DNA of 64,000 nt. It comes from Sphingomonas sp. Y57. GTDB lineage: Bacteria; Pseudomonadota; Alphaproteobacteria; Sphingomonadales; Sphingomonadaceae. The notes under the pieces are model-generated. The model made no database searches and was not told where the DNA came from. It worked only from the letters and a program-made list of their open reading frames with translations. The stretch is from assembly GCF_001015195.1 (NCBI RefSeq), contig NZ_LDES01000107.1:35803-99802 (forward strand). The letters are read 5' to 3'. This document shows, piece by piece, positions 56,314 through 64,000 of the stretch. Made by a program: the position numbers and the translations under genes. Numbering within the stretch: the stretch's first letter is position 1; every line of letters begins with the position of its first letter.

Positions 56314-59094
56314 TCAGAGGTCGAAGCGGAAACCCACCCGGAAGGCGCGGCCCAGCACATCGTACAGCGAGCCATTGGTGCCGACGTTGATGTGAACCGG
56401 CCCTAGGATCAGCGGACTGACCCGCGGCGACTGATTGAAGACATTGTCGATCGCCAGGAACAGGGAAGGCTTGCCGGCGACGTCCTGGAACTCATGGGAC
56501 AGCGTCACATCGGTGTAATAGGCCGCCTTCACATGGTTGTCCTTGACCGTGATTTCCTTCGTATATTTGCCGGCACCGATGAAGCGCTCGCGAAGGTTCA
56601 GGGTCGTTCCACCCTGGCGATAGCTGGCGTTGACTAAGCCGCGCCACTTCGGCACGGCCGTGTTTTCCGACATGGTTCCGGCATATTCGTAAACCCTGAA
56701 GCCGGTGTCGATCGTGCGGCGGCGCACATGGTTAGCGAGCGCGGAGATGTCGAAAGTGCCCGCGCCGAGGCTGGTCCGATAATTGACCTCGAAATCCAGC
56801 CCGGTCGTGCGTTCGCGGCTGAAGTTAATCCCCGGAGTCAGCACTTCGGTAATTAGGTTCGTGGTCGTCGAACGGCTGATGTACTGGCACAGCGACGGAC
56901 TGGTGCCGTAGCAGCCATCGATCAGGTTCTGTGCTGCAAGGCTGACGATCGCCTGTTTGATCTTGATGTCGTAATAATCCGCCGAGAGGGCGAGGCCGGG
57001 TAGCCAGTCCGGCTTGTAGCCGATCCCGACCGACAGCGTGTCCGCGCGCTCGGGACGTAGGTTGCGGTTGCCCACCACCGTGACGAAGGTGGCGTAGGAG
57101 GAGTTGGCCACCGGATCGGCAACCGCGAGCGGGAAGGCCTGACCGCCCTGGAACAGGTCGTTCAGATTGGGCGCGCGAATATCACGCGACAGGACGCCAC
57201 GCAGGCGCCACTCGCGGCTCGCCTCCCAGGTCAGGCCGGCCTTCCAAGTCGTGACGCTGCCGCTCATGCTGTAGTCGGTATAACGCAAGGCGCCATTGAA
57301 GCTGACGTCCTGGGCGAACGGCACATCCTTCAGCAATGGCACGACGACCTCGCCGAACATTTCCTTGACCGAGATCCTGCCCGATGACGGCTTGAAGTTG
57401 CCGGTGAAGAAGCCGTTTGCAATCGACACGGCGTCGGCTGTCGCCTTGAACGTCTCGCGCCGATACTCCGCGCCGATGACGATCGAGATCGGCCCTGCCC
57501 AGGTCGAAACGGGTTCACCCGCGACGGTCCCTGCGACGACATCCTGCTTGATGTCGATCGCCTGCCGCGCCGTTCCGAACACATAGGCGCGCGCCTGATC
57601 TGACGCCGGAACCGCGCCAAACGGGTTGAGCGGCGAACAGGCGGGGTCGTCGTTCGACGCGACGGCATCGGCGTTGACCGCGCAGACGATCGCGCCGTTC
57701 GCCAGTTTCACGCCATTGGCCGCCTTTTCGTAGCGTGCGGCAATCGGGTTATTGCCGACCTCGGAGACGATGCGCGACACCCCGTGCTGGTAGTAACCGT
57801 TGAAATTCCAGCCGCCGACATCTGCCTTGAAGCCCGCAAGATAGCGTTCCATTTCGCGGGTGTTGCGTGCGGCCAGCTGACCGAACTTGATATTGCTGCT
57901 TCCGTAGCGGAAGCCTGTTTCGCCTGCGGCGACCAACGCGTTGCGCACGGCCGGATCGAGATAGGCGTTGTCCGCGGAAAGAGCGAGGTTGCCGAAGCGA
58001 TTGTAGGACACCGATAGATAGTCGGCTTCCGAGCGGCCATAACCGACTTCACCGAAAATCTCGACGGCATCGGTCAGCTCATAAGACACATGACCAAAGG
58101 CGCTGTAATTCTTTGTCGGGATCGAAATTTCGATGCGGCCGCCTTGATCCTCGCCCGATCCTCCCAGCGATTGTAAACCGGCGACATAACCGAAGTCGAA
58201 CAATGTCGGCAGGGCTAGGCCATCGGGCCCGAACTGCGTGCCGCGGAGCGGCCCGGCGGTGATCAGGCCGTTGTCGGTCGCGCTGGCGAGGCCGACATTG
58301 CGTGCCACCATATATTGTGGCGCACCGTTGGCTGGAGTGTAGCCGGGGTTCAGGATGAGTTTCGACCCGCTGTACCAGCCGCGATCCTGCGCGCGAGCGC
58401 GGCCGGAATCGCTATACTGGCCCGAGACGACGATGTGGCCGCGGCCGTCGGCGAATGCCATGCCACCGCTCAGTTCGGCCTGGAAGGTCGATCCGTCGCC
58501 TTCTTGCGTGATACCCTTGGAAATCTTCCCCTTTAGCCCTTGATAGCGATCGTCGAGGACGAAGTTGACGACACCCGCGACAGCATCCGAACCCCAGGCG
58601 GCGGAAGCGCCGCCGGTGACGACGTCGACACGCTTGATCAGAGCGGTGGGCAGCAGGTTGACGTCGACCGCCCCCGTGAGCGTTGATGCGACGACGCGAC
58701 GACCATCCAGCAAGGCGAGGGTGCGGTTGACGCCCAGATTACGAAGATTGAGCAGGTTGGCACCAGCGGTGCCGCCATTGGTGGTACCGTTGTTGTTGCG
58801 AGGGCTGACCGAACCTGACAGGGCCGGCAACTGGTTGACGAAATCTGCCAGGCTGGCCGGCTGCGCTTGGTTCATATGCTCGAGCGAAAGGATCGTCGTT
58901 GGTGTCGGCGCGGTATAGCCGGTGCGGTTCGTGCGCGTCGCCGTGACGACGATGGCGCTTTCCTCATCCGCTTCGGCTGTTTCGACGCTCTGCGGCGCGC
59001 GGGACGTATCATTGATTTGAGCGTTTGCAGGCGCCGTAATCCATATCGCAGCGAGAGCGGCGGACGATTTCAGGATGTTGAGATGGCTTGCCAT
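56314..59094 (-). CDS. TonB-dependent outer-membrane receptor
   Basis: A protein of 926 residues from ATG 59094, with AGAGGGA upstream; an ATG at 59112 would add six residues. A signal peptide (LKSSAALAAIWITAPANAQ) precedes a TonB-box-like EESAIVVTATRT. The plug domain has LADFVNQLPALSGSV, GVNRTLALLDGRRVV and GGASAAWGSDAVAGVVNFVL. A long barrel ends in RAFRVGFRFDL, with the terminal aromatic expected of outer-membrane proteins. No FecR-sensor domain is present. It is downstream of nitrilase and aldoxime dehydratase, so it likely imports their precursor. Confidence 0.93.
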   Translation of the reverse strand: MASHLNILKSSAALAAIWITAPANAQINDTSRAPQSVETAEADEESAIVVTATRTNRTGYTAPTPTTILSLEHMNQAQPASLADFVNQLPALSGSVSPRNNNGTTNGGTAGANLLNLRNLGVNRTLALLDGRRVVASTLTGAVDVNLLPTALIKRVDVVTGGASAAWGSDAVAGVVNFVLDDRYQGLKGKISKGITQEGDGSTFQAELSGGMAFADGRGHIVVSGQYSDSGRARAQDRGWYSGSKLILNPGYTPANGAPQYMVARNVGLASATDNGLITAGPLRGTQFGPDGLALPTLFDFGYVAGLQSLGGSGEDQGGRIEISIPTKNYSAFGHVSYELTDAVEIFGEVGYGRSEADYLSVSYNRFGNLALSADNAYLDPAVRNALVAAGETGFRYGSSNIKFGQLAARNTREMERYLAGFKADVGGWNFNGYYQHGVSRIVSEVGNNPIAARYEKAANGVKLANGAIVCAVNADAVASNDDPACSPLNPFGAVPASDQARAYVFGTARQAIDIKQDVVAGTVAGEPVSTWAGPISIVIGAEYRRETFKATADAVSIANGFFTGNFKPSSGRISVKEMFGEVVVPLLKDVPFAQDVSFNGALRYTDYSMSGSVTTWKAGLTWEASREWRLRGVLSRDIRAPNLNDLFQGGQAFPLAVADPVANSSYATFVTVVGNRNLRPERADTLSVGIGYKPDWLPGLALSADYYDIKIKQAIVSLAAQNLIDGCYGTSPSLCQYISRSTTTNLITEVLTPGINFSRERTTGLDFEVNYRTSLGAGTFDISALANHVRRRTIDTGFRVYEYAGTMSENTAVPKWRGLVNASYRQGGTTLNLRERFIGAGKYTKEITVKDNHVKAAYYTDVTLSHEFQDVAGKPSLFLAIDNVFNQSPRVSPLILGPVHINVGTNGSLYDVLGRAFRVGFRFDL

Positions 59095-59114
59095 TTTTCC
59101 CTCTTGTAGCAATT

Positions 59115-59171
59115 ATTATTAGTAAGATATATTATCATATGTATTTTATCGTGATGATTACTATCAACCAT
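59115..59171 (-). promoter_or_regulatory. AT-rich promoter region of the TonB receptor
   Basis: The 57 bases are about three quarters A/T in a GC-rich neighbourhood. CATATGT (59136-59142) and ATCGTGATGA (59148-59157) are shared with the sulfatase upstream region, with different spacing. Several TATAAT-like hexamers on the minus strand could serve as -10. Confidence 0.4.
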
Positions 59172-60209
59172 CTAATTATTTCGAATAAGTCCGGTTAAAT
59201 GATGACAATTTATATACTCTAGGAACTGCTGATCCGGCGCCAATACCGAGACTTCATGGTAAAGTCTTAAATCCATCTGAAAATTTAGTTTGCCGGCCAT
59301 CTGAAGAAAAGCTTCGAAGATCGCGACATGCGTCTTGTGGCTTTCGGCCCAGGTTTCCATGTCGCGCAGGGACCGCCAGTAACTCAGGCCAAAGCTTTTC
59401 TGCTGATCGCGGTGCCGCATATAGCGGTTGCTCCAACAACCGATACTGCCCCCGTCGGTCGTCAGGAACCGCATGCCGGCATCGAGCACGGGTTCGATTT
59501 CGCTTAGATAGATCTCGCGCTCGGCATCGCGGGTCGCTTCCCAATCCTGTCCCGAGCGGATCACCGCAAGGTTGCGGAGCCCATCCACGCGGATGCGCCG
59601 GCCGACGGTTTCGGCGGGCGGCTCGGACCGCGTGGCGGCACCATCGAGCGGATCGACCTGGGCCGCCGGAATCCTGTCCCGCATCGAACCCCAGTAGGAA
59701 TGCTCCTGAATCTCTTCCAGATCGAGCCCGCCCATGGCGATAGCCACCCCTTCTGGATGGCTCGGGTTCGAAAAAAGGGTCTCGAAGCGATCATTGGTCG
59801 GGAAGAAGATCTCGCGGAAATAACCGGGGCCATCGCCTAGGCGGTCGCCGCTCTCCCACCAGCCGGCGACATCATTGCGCGCGCGCCACAGGCCGAACGC
59901 TGCCGGATCGCTCCAATAGGCGACCGCCACGAGCGTTTCATAATCTGCGATGTCCTTGAAGCTCGCCTGATCGACATGGCCCGCAGCGTGATCCCCTTCC
60001 AGCATGGCACATATGCCGCTGAAGCCCGCTTCGGCGCGCGAACGCAGGTCGGCGTCGGCATATTGGACGCCGAAGTAGGCCATCACGACCTGTGGCCGGC
60101 CGGGCTGCCCCTGTACCATCCACGCGGGATAGGGGGGCTTGAACCCATCGGGGCAGCTGCGCGGGCAGGAGCGAGGCTTTTGCAGCTCAAAGGGAATCGC
60201 GGATTTCAT
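59172..60209 (-). CDS. oxd: Aldoxime dehydratase (phenylacetaldoxime dehydratase family)
   Basis: A 345-residue haem lyase that dehydrates an aldoxime to a nitrile. Family motifs are MAYFGVQYADADLRSRAEAG near the N-terminus, EHSYWGSMRDRIP (with a conserved Arg at 177), GSIGCWSNRYMRHRDQQKS, WAESHKTHVAIFEAFLQM (candidate haem-ligand His) and LRLYHEVSVL (candidate catalytic His at 318). The start is 4 bases after the nitrilase stop, so both are co-translated. The last 30 codons are unusually AT-rich. Known members use aryl or alkyl aldoximes; the specificity here is open. Confidence 0.92.
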   Translation of the reverse strand: MKSAIPFELQKPRSCPRSCPDGFKPPYPAWMVQGQPGRPQVVMAYFGVQYADADLRSRAEAGFSGICAMLEGDHAAGHVDQASFKDIADYETLVAVAYWSDPAAFGLWRARNDVAGWWESGDRLGDGPGYFREIFFPTNDRFETLFSNPSHPEGVAIAMGGLDLEEIQEHSYWGSMRDRIPAAQVDPLDGAATRSEPPAETVGRRIRVDGLRNLAVIRSGQDWEATRDAEREIYLSEIEPVLDAGMRFLTTDGGSIGCWSNRYMRHRDQQKSFGLSYWRSLRDMETWAESHKTHVAIFEAFLQMAGKLNFQMDLRLYHEVSVLAPDQQFLEYINCHHLTGLIRNN

Positions 60210-60213
60210 CGCG

Positions 60214-61311
60214 CTATTCGCTCCCTTCCAGCGGTTCGGGCACGGGGAATTCCGATAGACTGGCGCGGCCGGCGTCGGTCATGCCGTTCGCATATCGCCC
60301 CGAGCGGTTCGGTGCTTCGGCCCATTCGACGCAGGATGTCTGAGCAGGGTTGAACAGCAGCCGCATGACATCGGGTCGTGCGTAATGCCCGACGGGATCT
60401 CCACCGGCCTTGGCGAACGGGATCATGCCGAGGTCGATTTCCGCCATCACCAGTCCTTCTTCGTCGGGCGCAAGCGGCTGCGCGAGCGGCCGGCCGTCTG
60501 GACCCCAGATCATGGCGTGTCCACCACCCGCGCTGAGCAGTTCGGCCTTGGCTGGCGTGTCGCAGAGCTGCTCGATCATCGCCGGCGAAATCACGGCGCA
60601 GGGGGCTACGACGAAGCATTGGCCCTCGACGGCATAAACCTGGCTGAGGGCGTTGTTGACCTCTGGGCCCAATGCATAGGCCTGGTTGGGATAGAGAGAG
60701 AAGCTGGGCCACGCGCCGACGTGAACCGCCTCGCTCTGCGCGAACATCGCATATTTGGTGAGGGGGTTTACATGTTCCCAGCAACACAGGGCGCCAAGCC
60801 TGCCGAGTGCGGTGTCATGGACCTTGATATCGCTGCCGTCGCCCTCGCCGAAGATGGTGCGCTCGATCAGAGTGGCTTTCAGTTTCCGGCGCGCCGCGAC
60901 GATGGTGCCATCGTCTGCGATGATAAGCTGCGCGATGTAAAGCGACCCGCCGCTGCGCTCGCTGAAACCAAGCACGACCCAGATCTTGTTGGCCTTCGCC
61001 GCTGTTGCAATCCGCTGGACCTCCGGGCCGTCGATGGTCATGCAGTTCGCGGCATGAACGCCAACGTAGCGCATCGTCGCCGCTGGGGCATCGAGCCAGG
61101 CCCAGAAGGGATATCCGGGTATCCAGCATTCGGGAAAGCCGATGAGTTGCACCCCCTTGCGCGCAGCCTCCTCGATCAGGGCAATCGTCTTCTCGACGCC
61201 CCTTTCCAGATTGAGATATTCGGGCGCCGCCTGTACGGCCGCGGCGGTGAACACTTGCTTGATCGCTGGACTGGAATCACGCATCGGCTTCTCGCTGATC
61301 TCCTTGGGCAT
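60214..61311 (-). CDS. Nitrilase
   Basis: A 365-residue carbon-nitrogen hydrolase that converts a nitrile to the acid and ammonia. The triad is Glu61 in FPECWIPGYPFW, Lys143 in AARRKLKATLIERT and Cys177 in GALCCWEHVNPLTKYAM. FGEGDGSD and WPSFSLYPNQ support a true nitrilase over amidase or cyanide-type enzymes. ATG 61311 is used; ATG 61284 is an alternative. It is followed immediately by oxd and is divergent from an AraC regulator, the arrangement of known aldoxime-nitrile pathways. Confidence 0.94.
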   Translation of the reverse strand: MPKEISEKPMRDSSPAIKQVFTAAAVQAAPEYLNLERGVEKTIALIEEAARKGVQLIGFPECWIPGYPFWAWLDAPAATMRYVGVHAANCMTIDGPEVQRIATAAKANKIWVVLGFSERSGGSLYIAQLIIADDGTIVAARRKLKATLIERTIFGEGDGSDIKVHDTALGRLGALCCWEHVNPLTKYAMFAQSEAVHVGAWPSFSLYPNQAYALGPEVNNALSQVYAVEGQCFVVAPCAVISPAMIEQLCDTPAKAELLSAGGGHAMIWGPDGRPLAQPLAPDEEGLVMAEIDLGMIPFAKAGGDPVGHYARPDVMRLLFNPAQTSCVEWAEAPNRSGRYANGMTDAGRASLSEFPVPEPLEGSE

Positions 61312-61452
61312 CCCCCGGCCGATCGTGATCAGCTGGGCAGATGCGAGTCCTGAAATTTTGCTGAATTTTTGCTGGAAACCCCGACACTATTCAGTTCATC
61401 ATATTGGGTCGATGCTGCGGTGATCCGTGGCGCAAGCTTGGGATCCGTCGCA

Positions 61453-62517
61453 ATGACCGTTGGGTATCCAGCATATAGGGAACAGGCGCTCGGCTCGTGG
61501 TTGCCAGTGCACGAATCCTGGACTCACAGTGCACCGGTCGTAGCGCCCCAGCATCCCGGAACGCTCCTGGCTCTTTCGCCCGCAGAGGCGGACCATCGTG
61601 TTGATGAGTGGGGCCGCGGCATCTCCGAGCTGTTCACCGACCTGAAGTTCGAAGCGGTAGAGCCCACAACCTTCGGGGGCAGGATCGAGACGATCCGCAG
61701 GGGTGATCTTTTGGTCTCACATATCGCGGCGGATGCTCAGCGCGTGCGTCATGATGAGGATGACGCCCGACCGCTGGAACGCTTCTTCCTCAACGTCCAA
61801 CTGGAAGGCGCCGGCGCGGTCGACAGCGAACGGGGCGAGGTTCGCCTGGCGATTGGCGATTGTGTCCTGATTGATCCTAACCAGTCCTATGTCCTGGACT
61901 TCGAATCACGCTTTCGGCAGCTCTGCATTCAATTGCCCGACTGGTGGTTGCGCGAGCGGCTGCGGATGGCGCCCGAACGTGTCATGGGTGTACCGATCAG
62001 CCTGCAGCGCGAGGGCGGAACCGTGCTGCGCGCGGCGCTCGAAGCGATCATCAATCTGCCGTTGAACGACAACGGGTCCGCCCCGGAGCTGGTCGAATTG
62101 TTCGGTGATGCGATGGCCCGGATATTGCGGATCACGGCGCAAGCGGATCATTATCGGCCGCCGCCGCCGATGGAGCAGGCATTTTTCGCGCGACTGCGCC
62201 AATTCATCAGCGAGAATTTTCGAGACGAAGCTGTCTCTCCCGCTTCGGTTGCATCGGCCCTCGGTTGTTCGGTGCGTTACGTTCATAAGACGTGCAACAG
62301 CCACGGAACGACCTTCGGCCGGCTGTTGATAAACACGCGACTAAAGGCTGCGGCCCAAGCGCTGGTCATGGCTGCGAAGCGGGATCGCGTCAGCACCATT
62401 GGCTATGATTCGGGCTTTGCGGACAGCTCCCATTTCTCGCGTGTCTTCCGGCAAAAGTTTGGTGTTTCACCGAAGCGCTACAGGGAAATGACGGCGCGTC
62501 CTTCCGCAACGGAATGA
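61453..62517 (+). CDS. AraC-family transcriptional regulator of the nitrilase-oxd genes
   Basis: A protein of 354 residues from ATG 61453; an open frame reaches back to a TTG at 61369 in the divergent promoter gap. The N-terminal part (FERFFLNVQLEGAG-like, with IGDCVLIDPNQSYVLDF) is an AraC_binding_2 ligand domain. The C-terminal pair of helix-turn-helix motifs includes VSPASVASALGCSVRYVHKT and STIGYDSGFADSSHFSRVFR with GVSPKRYRE. It is divergent from nitrilase, so it probably activates nitrilase and oxd in response to the aldoxime or nitrile. Confidence 0.9.
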   Translation: MTVGYPAYREQALGSWLPVHESWTHSAPVVAPQHPGTLLALSPAEADHRVDEWGRGISELFTDLKFEAVEPTTFGGRIETIRRGDLLVSHIAADAQRVRHDEDDARPLERFFLNVQLEGAGAVDSERGEVRLAIGDCVLIDPNQSYVLDFESRFRQLCIQLPDWWLRERLRMAPERVMGVPISLQREGGTVLRAALEAIINLPLNDNGSAPELVELFGDAMARILRITAQADHYRPPPPMEQAFFARLRQFISENFRDEAVSPASVASALGCSVRYVHKTCNSHGTTFGRLLINTRLKAAAQALVMAAKRDRVSTIGYDSGFADSSHFSRVFRQKFGVSPKRYREMTARPSATE

Positions 62518-62559
62518 TCCGGCCGGCCGATTGGCGGCACCGCCGAAGAGCCCGATGCG

Positions 62560-62987
62560 AATGAATGACTTTGTGCAGCAAATGTGATGTCCTGCCGATG
62601 CGCGCCAGCGCGATGAGCTTCACCGCGTCGAAGCCGATGGCGCCGAGTTGCACCGCCTGCGTCACCGCGTCGGTGACGACGGCGAGCGGCAGGGCTTCCC
62701 GCTGGAGCTTGAGCAGGCGTCGCTCGTCGCGCGCTTCCATCAGCTGGTTGACCAGCGAGGCGGCGGTCGTGAAGGCGACGGTGAAACCCTTCAGCGCGAA
62801 CACCTTCGCCGCCTCCCGTCGGCTGTGACCTTCCACGAACACGAAACGCCGTACGGCCGCGTAGCTCTCCAAGCCAAACATCCCCGCCGCCCCAAAGCGG
62901 GCAGCTTACCACCTGGCAGATTTTCTCTCCGCCGCACCCGCTCCTATGCCGGCGCTCCCGTGGCCGACTTTGTCACCGCCCTACACA
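62560..62987 (-). mobile_element. IS21-type right end with scrambled ist fragments
   Basis: On the minus strand the frame starts MFGLESYAAVRRFVFVEGHS at 62881, identical to the left copy for its first 24 residues. It jumps to an IstB-like ALKGFTVAFTTAASLVNQLM and then an IstA C-terminal DAVTQAVQLGAIGFDAVKLI. The terminal part 62820-62987 repeats the left end in inverted orientation and finishes GTCACCGCCCTACACA. It is an internal-deletion relic, not a working element. Confidence 0.8.
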
Positions 62988-63617
62988 CTTGCCGATGCCG
63001 CCTGCACCGAACATGCGATCGAGATCATTCCCGCTGTCCATTGCGCTCCAGCGTGCTTCCTGCTCGTTCTGATCCAGCGTTACGGGATTGCGCCGGTAGT
63101 TGCGCGGCAGCACGCCAAAATAGCGCTGGAAGGCCACGGTGAAGCTCTGCTGATAATCATAGCCGACCGCTTCGGCCACGCGGGCGATCGACATGTCGTT
63201 GCGCCGAAGCAGATCCCGCGCATGACGCATCCTGATATCGTGCGAGAAGGCGAAGATGCTCTGGCCGAACAGTGCTTTGAAACCGTCCTTCAACTTGGTC
63301 GGGCCCAAACCGACGTCCCGCGCCAGCTCCTTCAGTGATGGTGGCGGTATCGTCCCGCGGATCAGCCGTTCACGCACCAAATGGATCTTGTCGAAGTCGC
63401 GGTCGGACAGCCGCGGCACGACCGCGCTGTCGTCTTGGGCTGCCTCGAGGATCGCAAGTATCTCCGCAACGAGGATCAGAACATACCCCTCCGCTTCGAC
63501 CAACCGCCGGGTCGAGGTGAAGTGCGATCGCGCCAGATCATGCGCTAGTCGCGTTAATCGAGGATAGAGAGGCACACGGAGCAAAAACGGCTCGACGCCC
63601 CCCTCGTCGAGCGCTGC
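62988..63617 (-). pseudogene. AraC-family regulator, both ends truncated
   Basis: The frame is open from the IS427-type junction (AALDEGGVEPFLLRVPLYPR) to the IS21-type end, whose bases supply the stop. The C-terminal helix-turn-helix motifs are intact: PPSLKELARDVGLGPTKLKD and MSIARVAEAVGYDYQQSFTV with GVLPRNYRRNP. The N-terminal ligand domain is partial. TTG 63584 could start a 203-residue product. It differs from the complete AraC gene at 61453. Confidence 0.78.
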
Positions 63618-63619
63618 TG

Positions 63620-63980
63620 CTGTCCGTCGTCAGAACATTTGGCGCGGCTCGCGCCGTATTTTCCGAAGAGCCACGGCAGGCCGCGGGTGGATGATCGGCG
63701 GGTGCTGAGCGGGATCATCTTCATGAACCGCAACAGGCTGCGCTGGCGGGACGCGCCGAAGGATTACGGGCCACACAAGACGCTATACAACCGCTGGAAG
63801 CGGTGGGGTGAGATGGGCGTTTTCATGCGGATGATGGAGGGGCTGTCTTCTGCGGGCGCCGAGCGCCGAACGGTGATGATCGACGCGACTTATCTGAAGG
63901 CGCACCGCACGGCATCGAGCCTGGCGGTAAAAAGGGGGACCTCGGGCGTCTGATCGGCCGCACCAAAGGCGGCATGAACA
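63620..63980 (+). pseudogene. IS427-group (IS5 family) transposase fragment with a slippery run
   Basis: The frame reads SSEHLARLAPYFPKSHGRPR, then MNRNRLRWRDAPKDYGPHKT and VMIDATYLKAHRTASSLAVK. At GTAAAAAGGGG (63927-63937) the first frame ends soon after, while a -1 shift continues as KKGDLGRLIGRTKGGMNT. That is the two-frame design of IS427-group transposases. No terminal repeat is seen at the left side and the C-terminal half is missing at 63980. Confidence 0.78.
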
Positions 63981-64000
63981 CTGTCCGTCGTCAGAACATT
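63981..64000. repeat. Second copy of the IS427 fragment start, at the window edge
   Basis: The last 20 bases (CTGTCCGTCGTC and then AGAACATT) are identical to 63620-63639, 361 bases earlier, in the same orientation. They look like the start of another copy of the same fragment. Confidence 0.75.

Noticed and set aside
41367..64000. Second copy of the tRNA-Leu 3' end as a right attachment site
   Set aside because: No convincing match to the last 20 bases of the tRNA was found by reading; the island's right limit was therefore not called.

Overview
The window is high-GC alphaproteobacterial DNA. Gene content and order point to a sphingomonad (Sphingomonadaceae): a complete 14-gene nuo operon with extra small genes inside it, metX-metW, hisC-tyrA, ftsE-ftsX, a birA without a DNA-binding domain followed by coaX and RNase J, and families of intergenic inverted repeats. 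The genus cannot be set from this sequence alone.

Positions 1-41279 read as ordinary chromosome. A LytS/LytTR two-component pair (first gene cut by the window edge) is followed by a CitE-like lyase, a PAS kinase with a FixJ-type regulator, galE, an OPT transporter, efp and a suhB-like phosphatase. The respiratory complex I operon (nuoA-N, 10751-26232) comes next. Two unlisted genes sit in it: a 49-residue membrane protein between nuoE and nuoF, and a secreted 232-residue protein between nuoF and nuoG. After it come birA, coaX, rnj and a DUF1467 gene; an M28 peptidase with metW and metX on the minus strand; hisC and tyrA; an SMR transporter; plsC-ydcF-ftsX-ftsE on the minus strand; a zinc-ribbon protein; and a 6-phosphofructokinase.

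From the tRNA-Leu(GAG) gene at 41280 to the window end the DNA is accessory and mosaic. A serine recombinase with DUF2924 and DUF3489 partners lies beside the tRNA. Next is an intact IS1595-family transposon (44611-47985) with 23-bp inverted ends and an 8-bp target duplication. Besides its transposase it carries a nucleotidyltransferase-fold gene, a 312-residue unknown and three small genes. An IS481-family element then separates a 3'-truncated TIR-domain gene from a 5'-truncated DUF885 peptidase gene.

The most interesting block is 51856-62987. It is bounded by inverted remnants of one IS21-type end and carries two linked gene sets. One is a periplasmic Cys-type sulfatase with its own formylglycine-generating enzyme and a MarR regulator. 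The other is a divergent AraC regulator, a nitrilase, a haem aldoxime dehydratase and a TonB-dependent receptor. Together they suggest a mobile module for uptake and aldoxime to nitrile to carboxylic acid conversion, possibly starting from a sulfated plant metabolite; the substrate is inference. Fragments of IS110, IS5 and IS427-type elements and a truncated AraC gene complete the right side.
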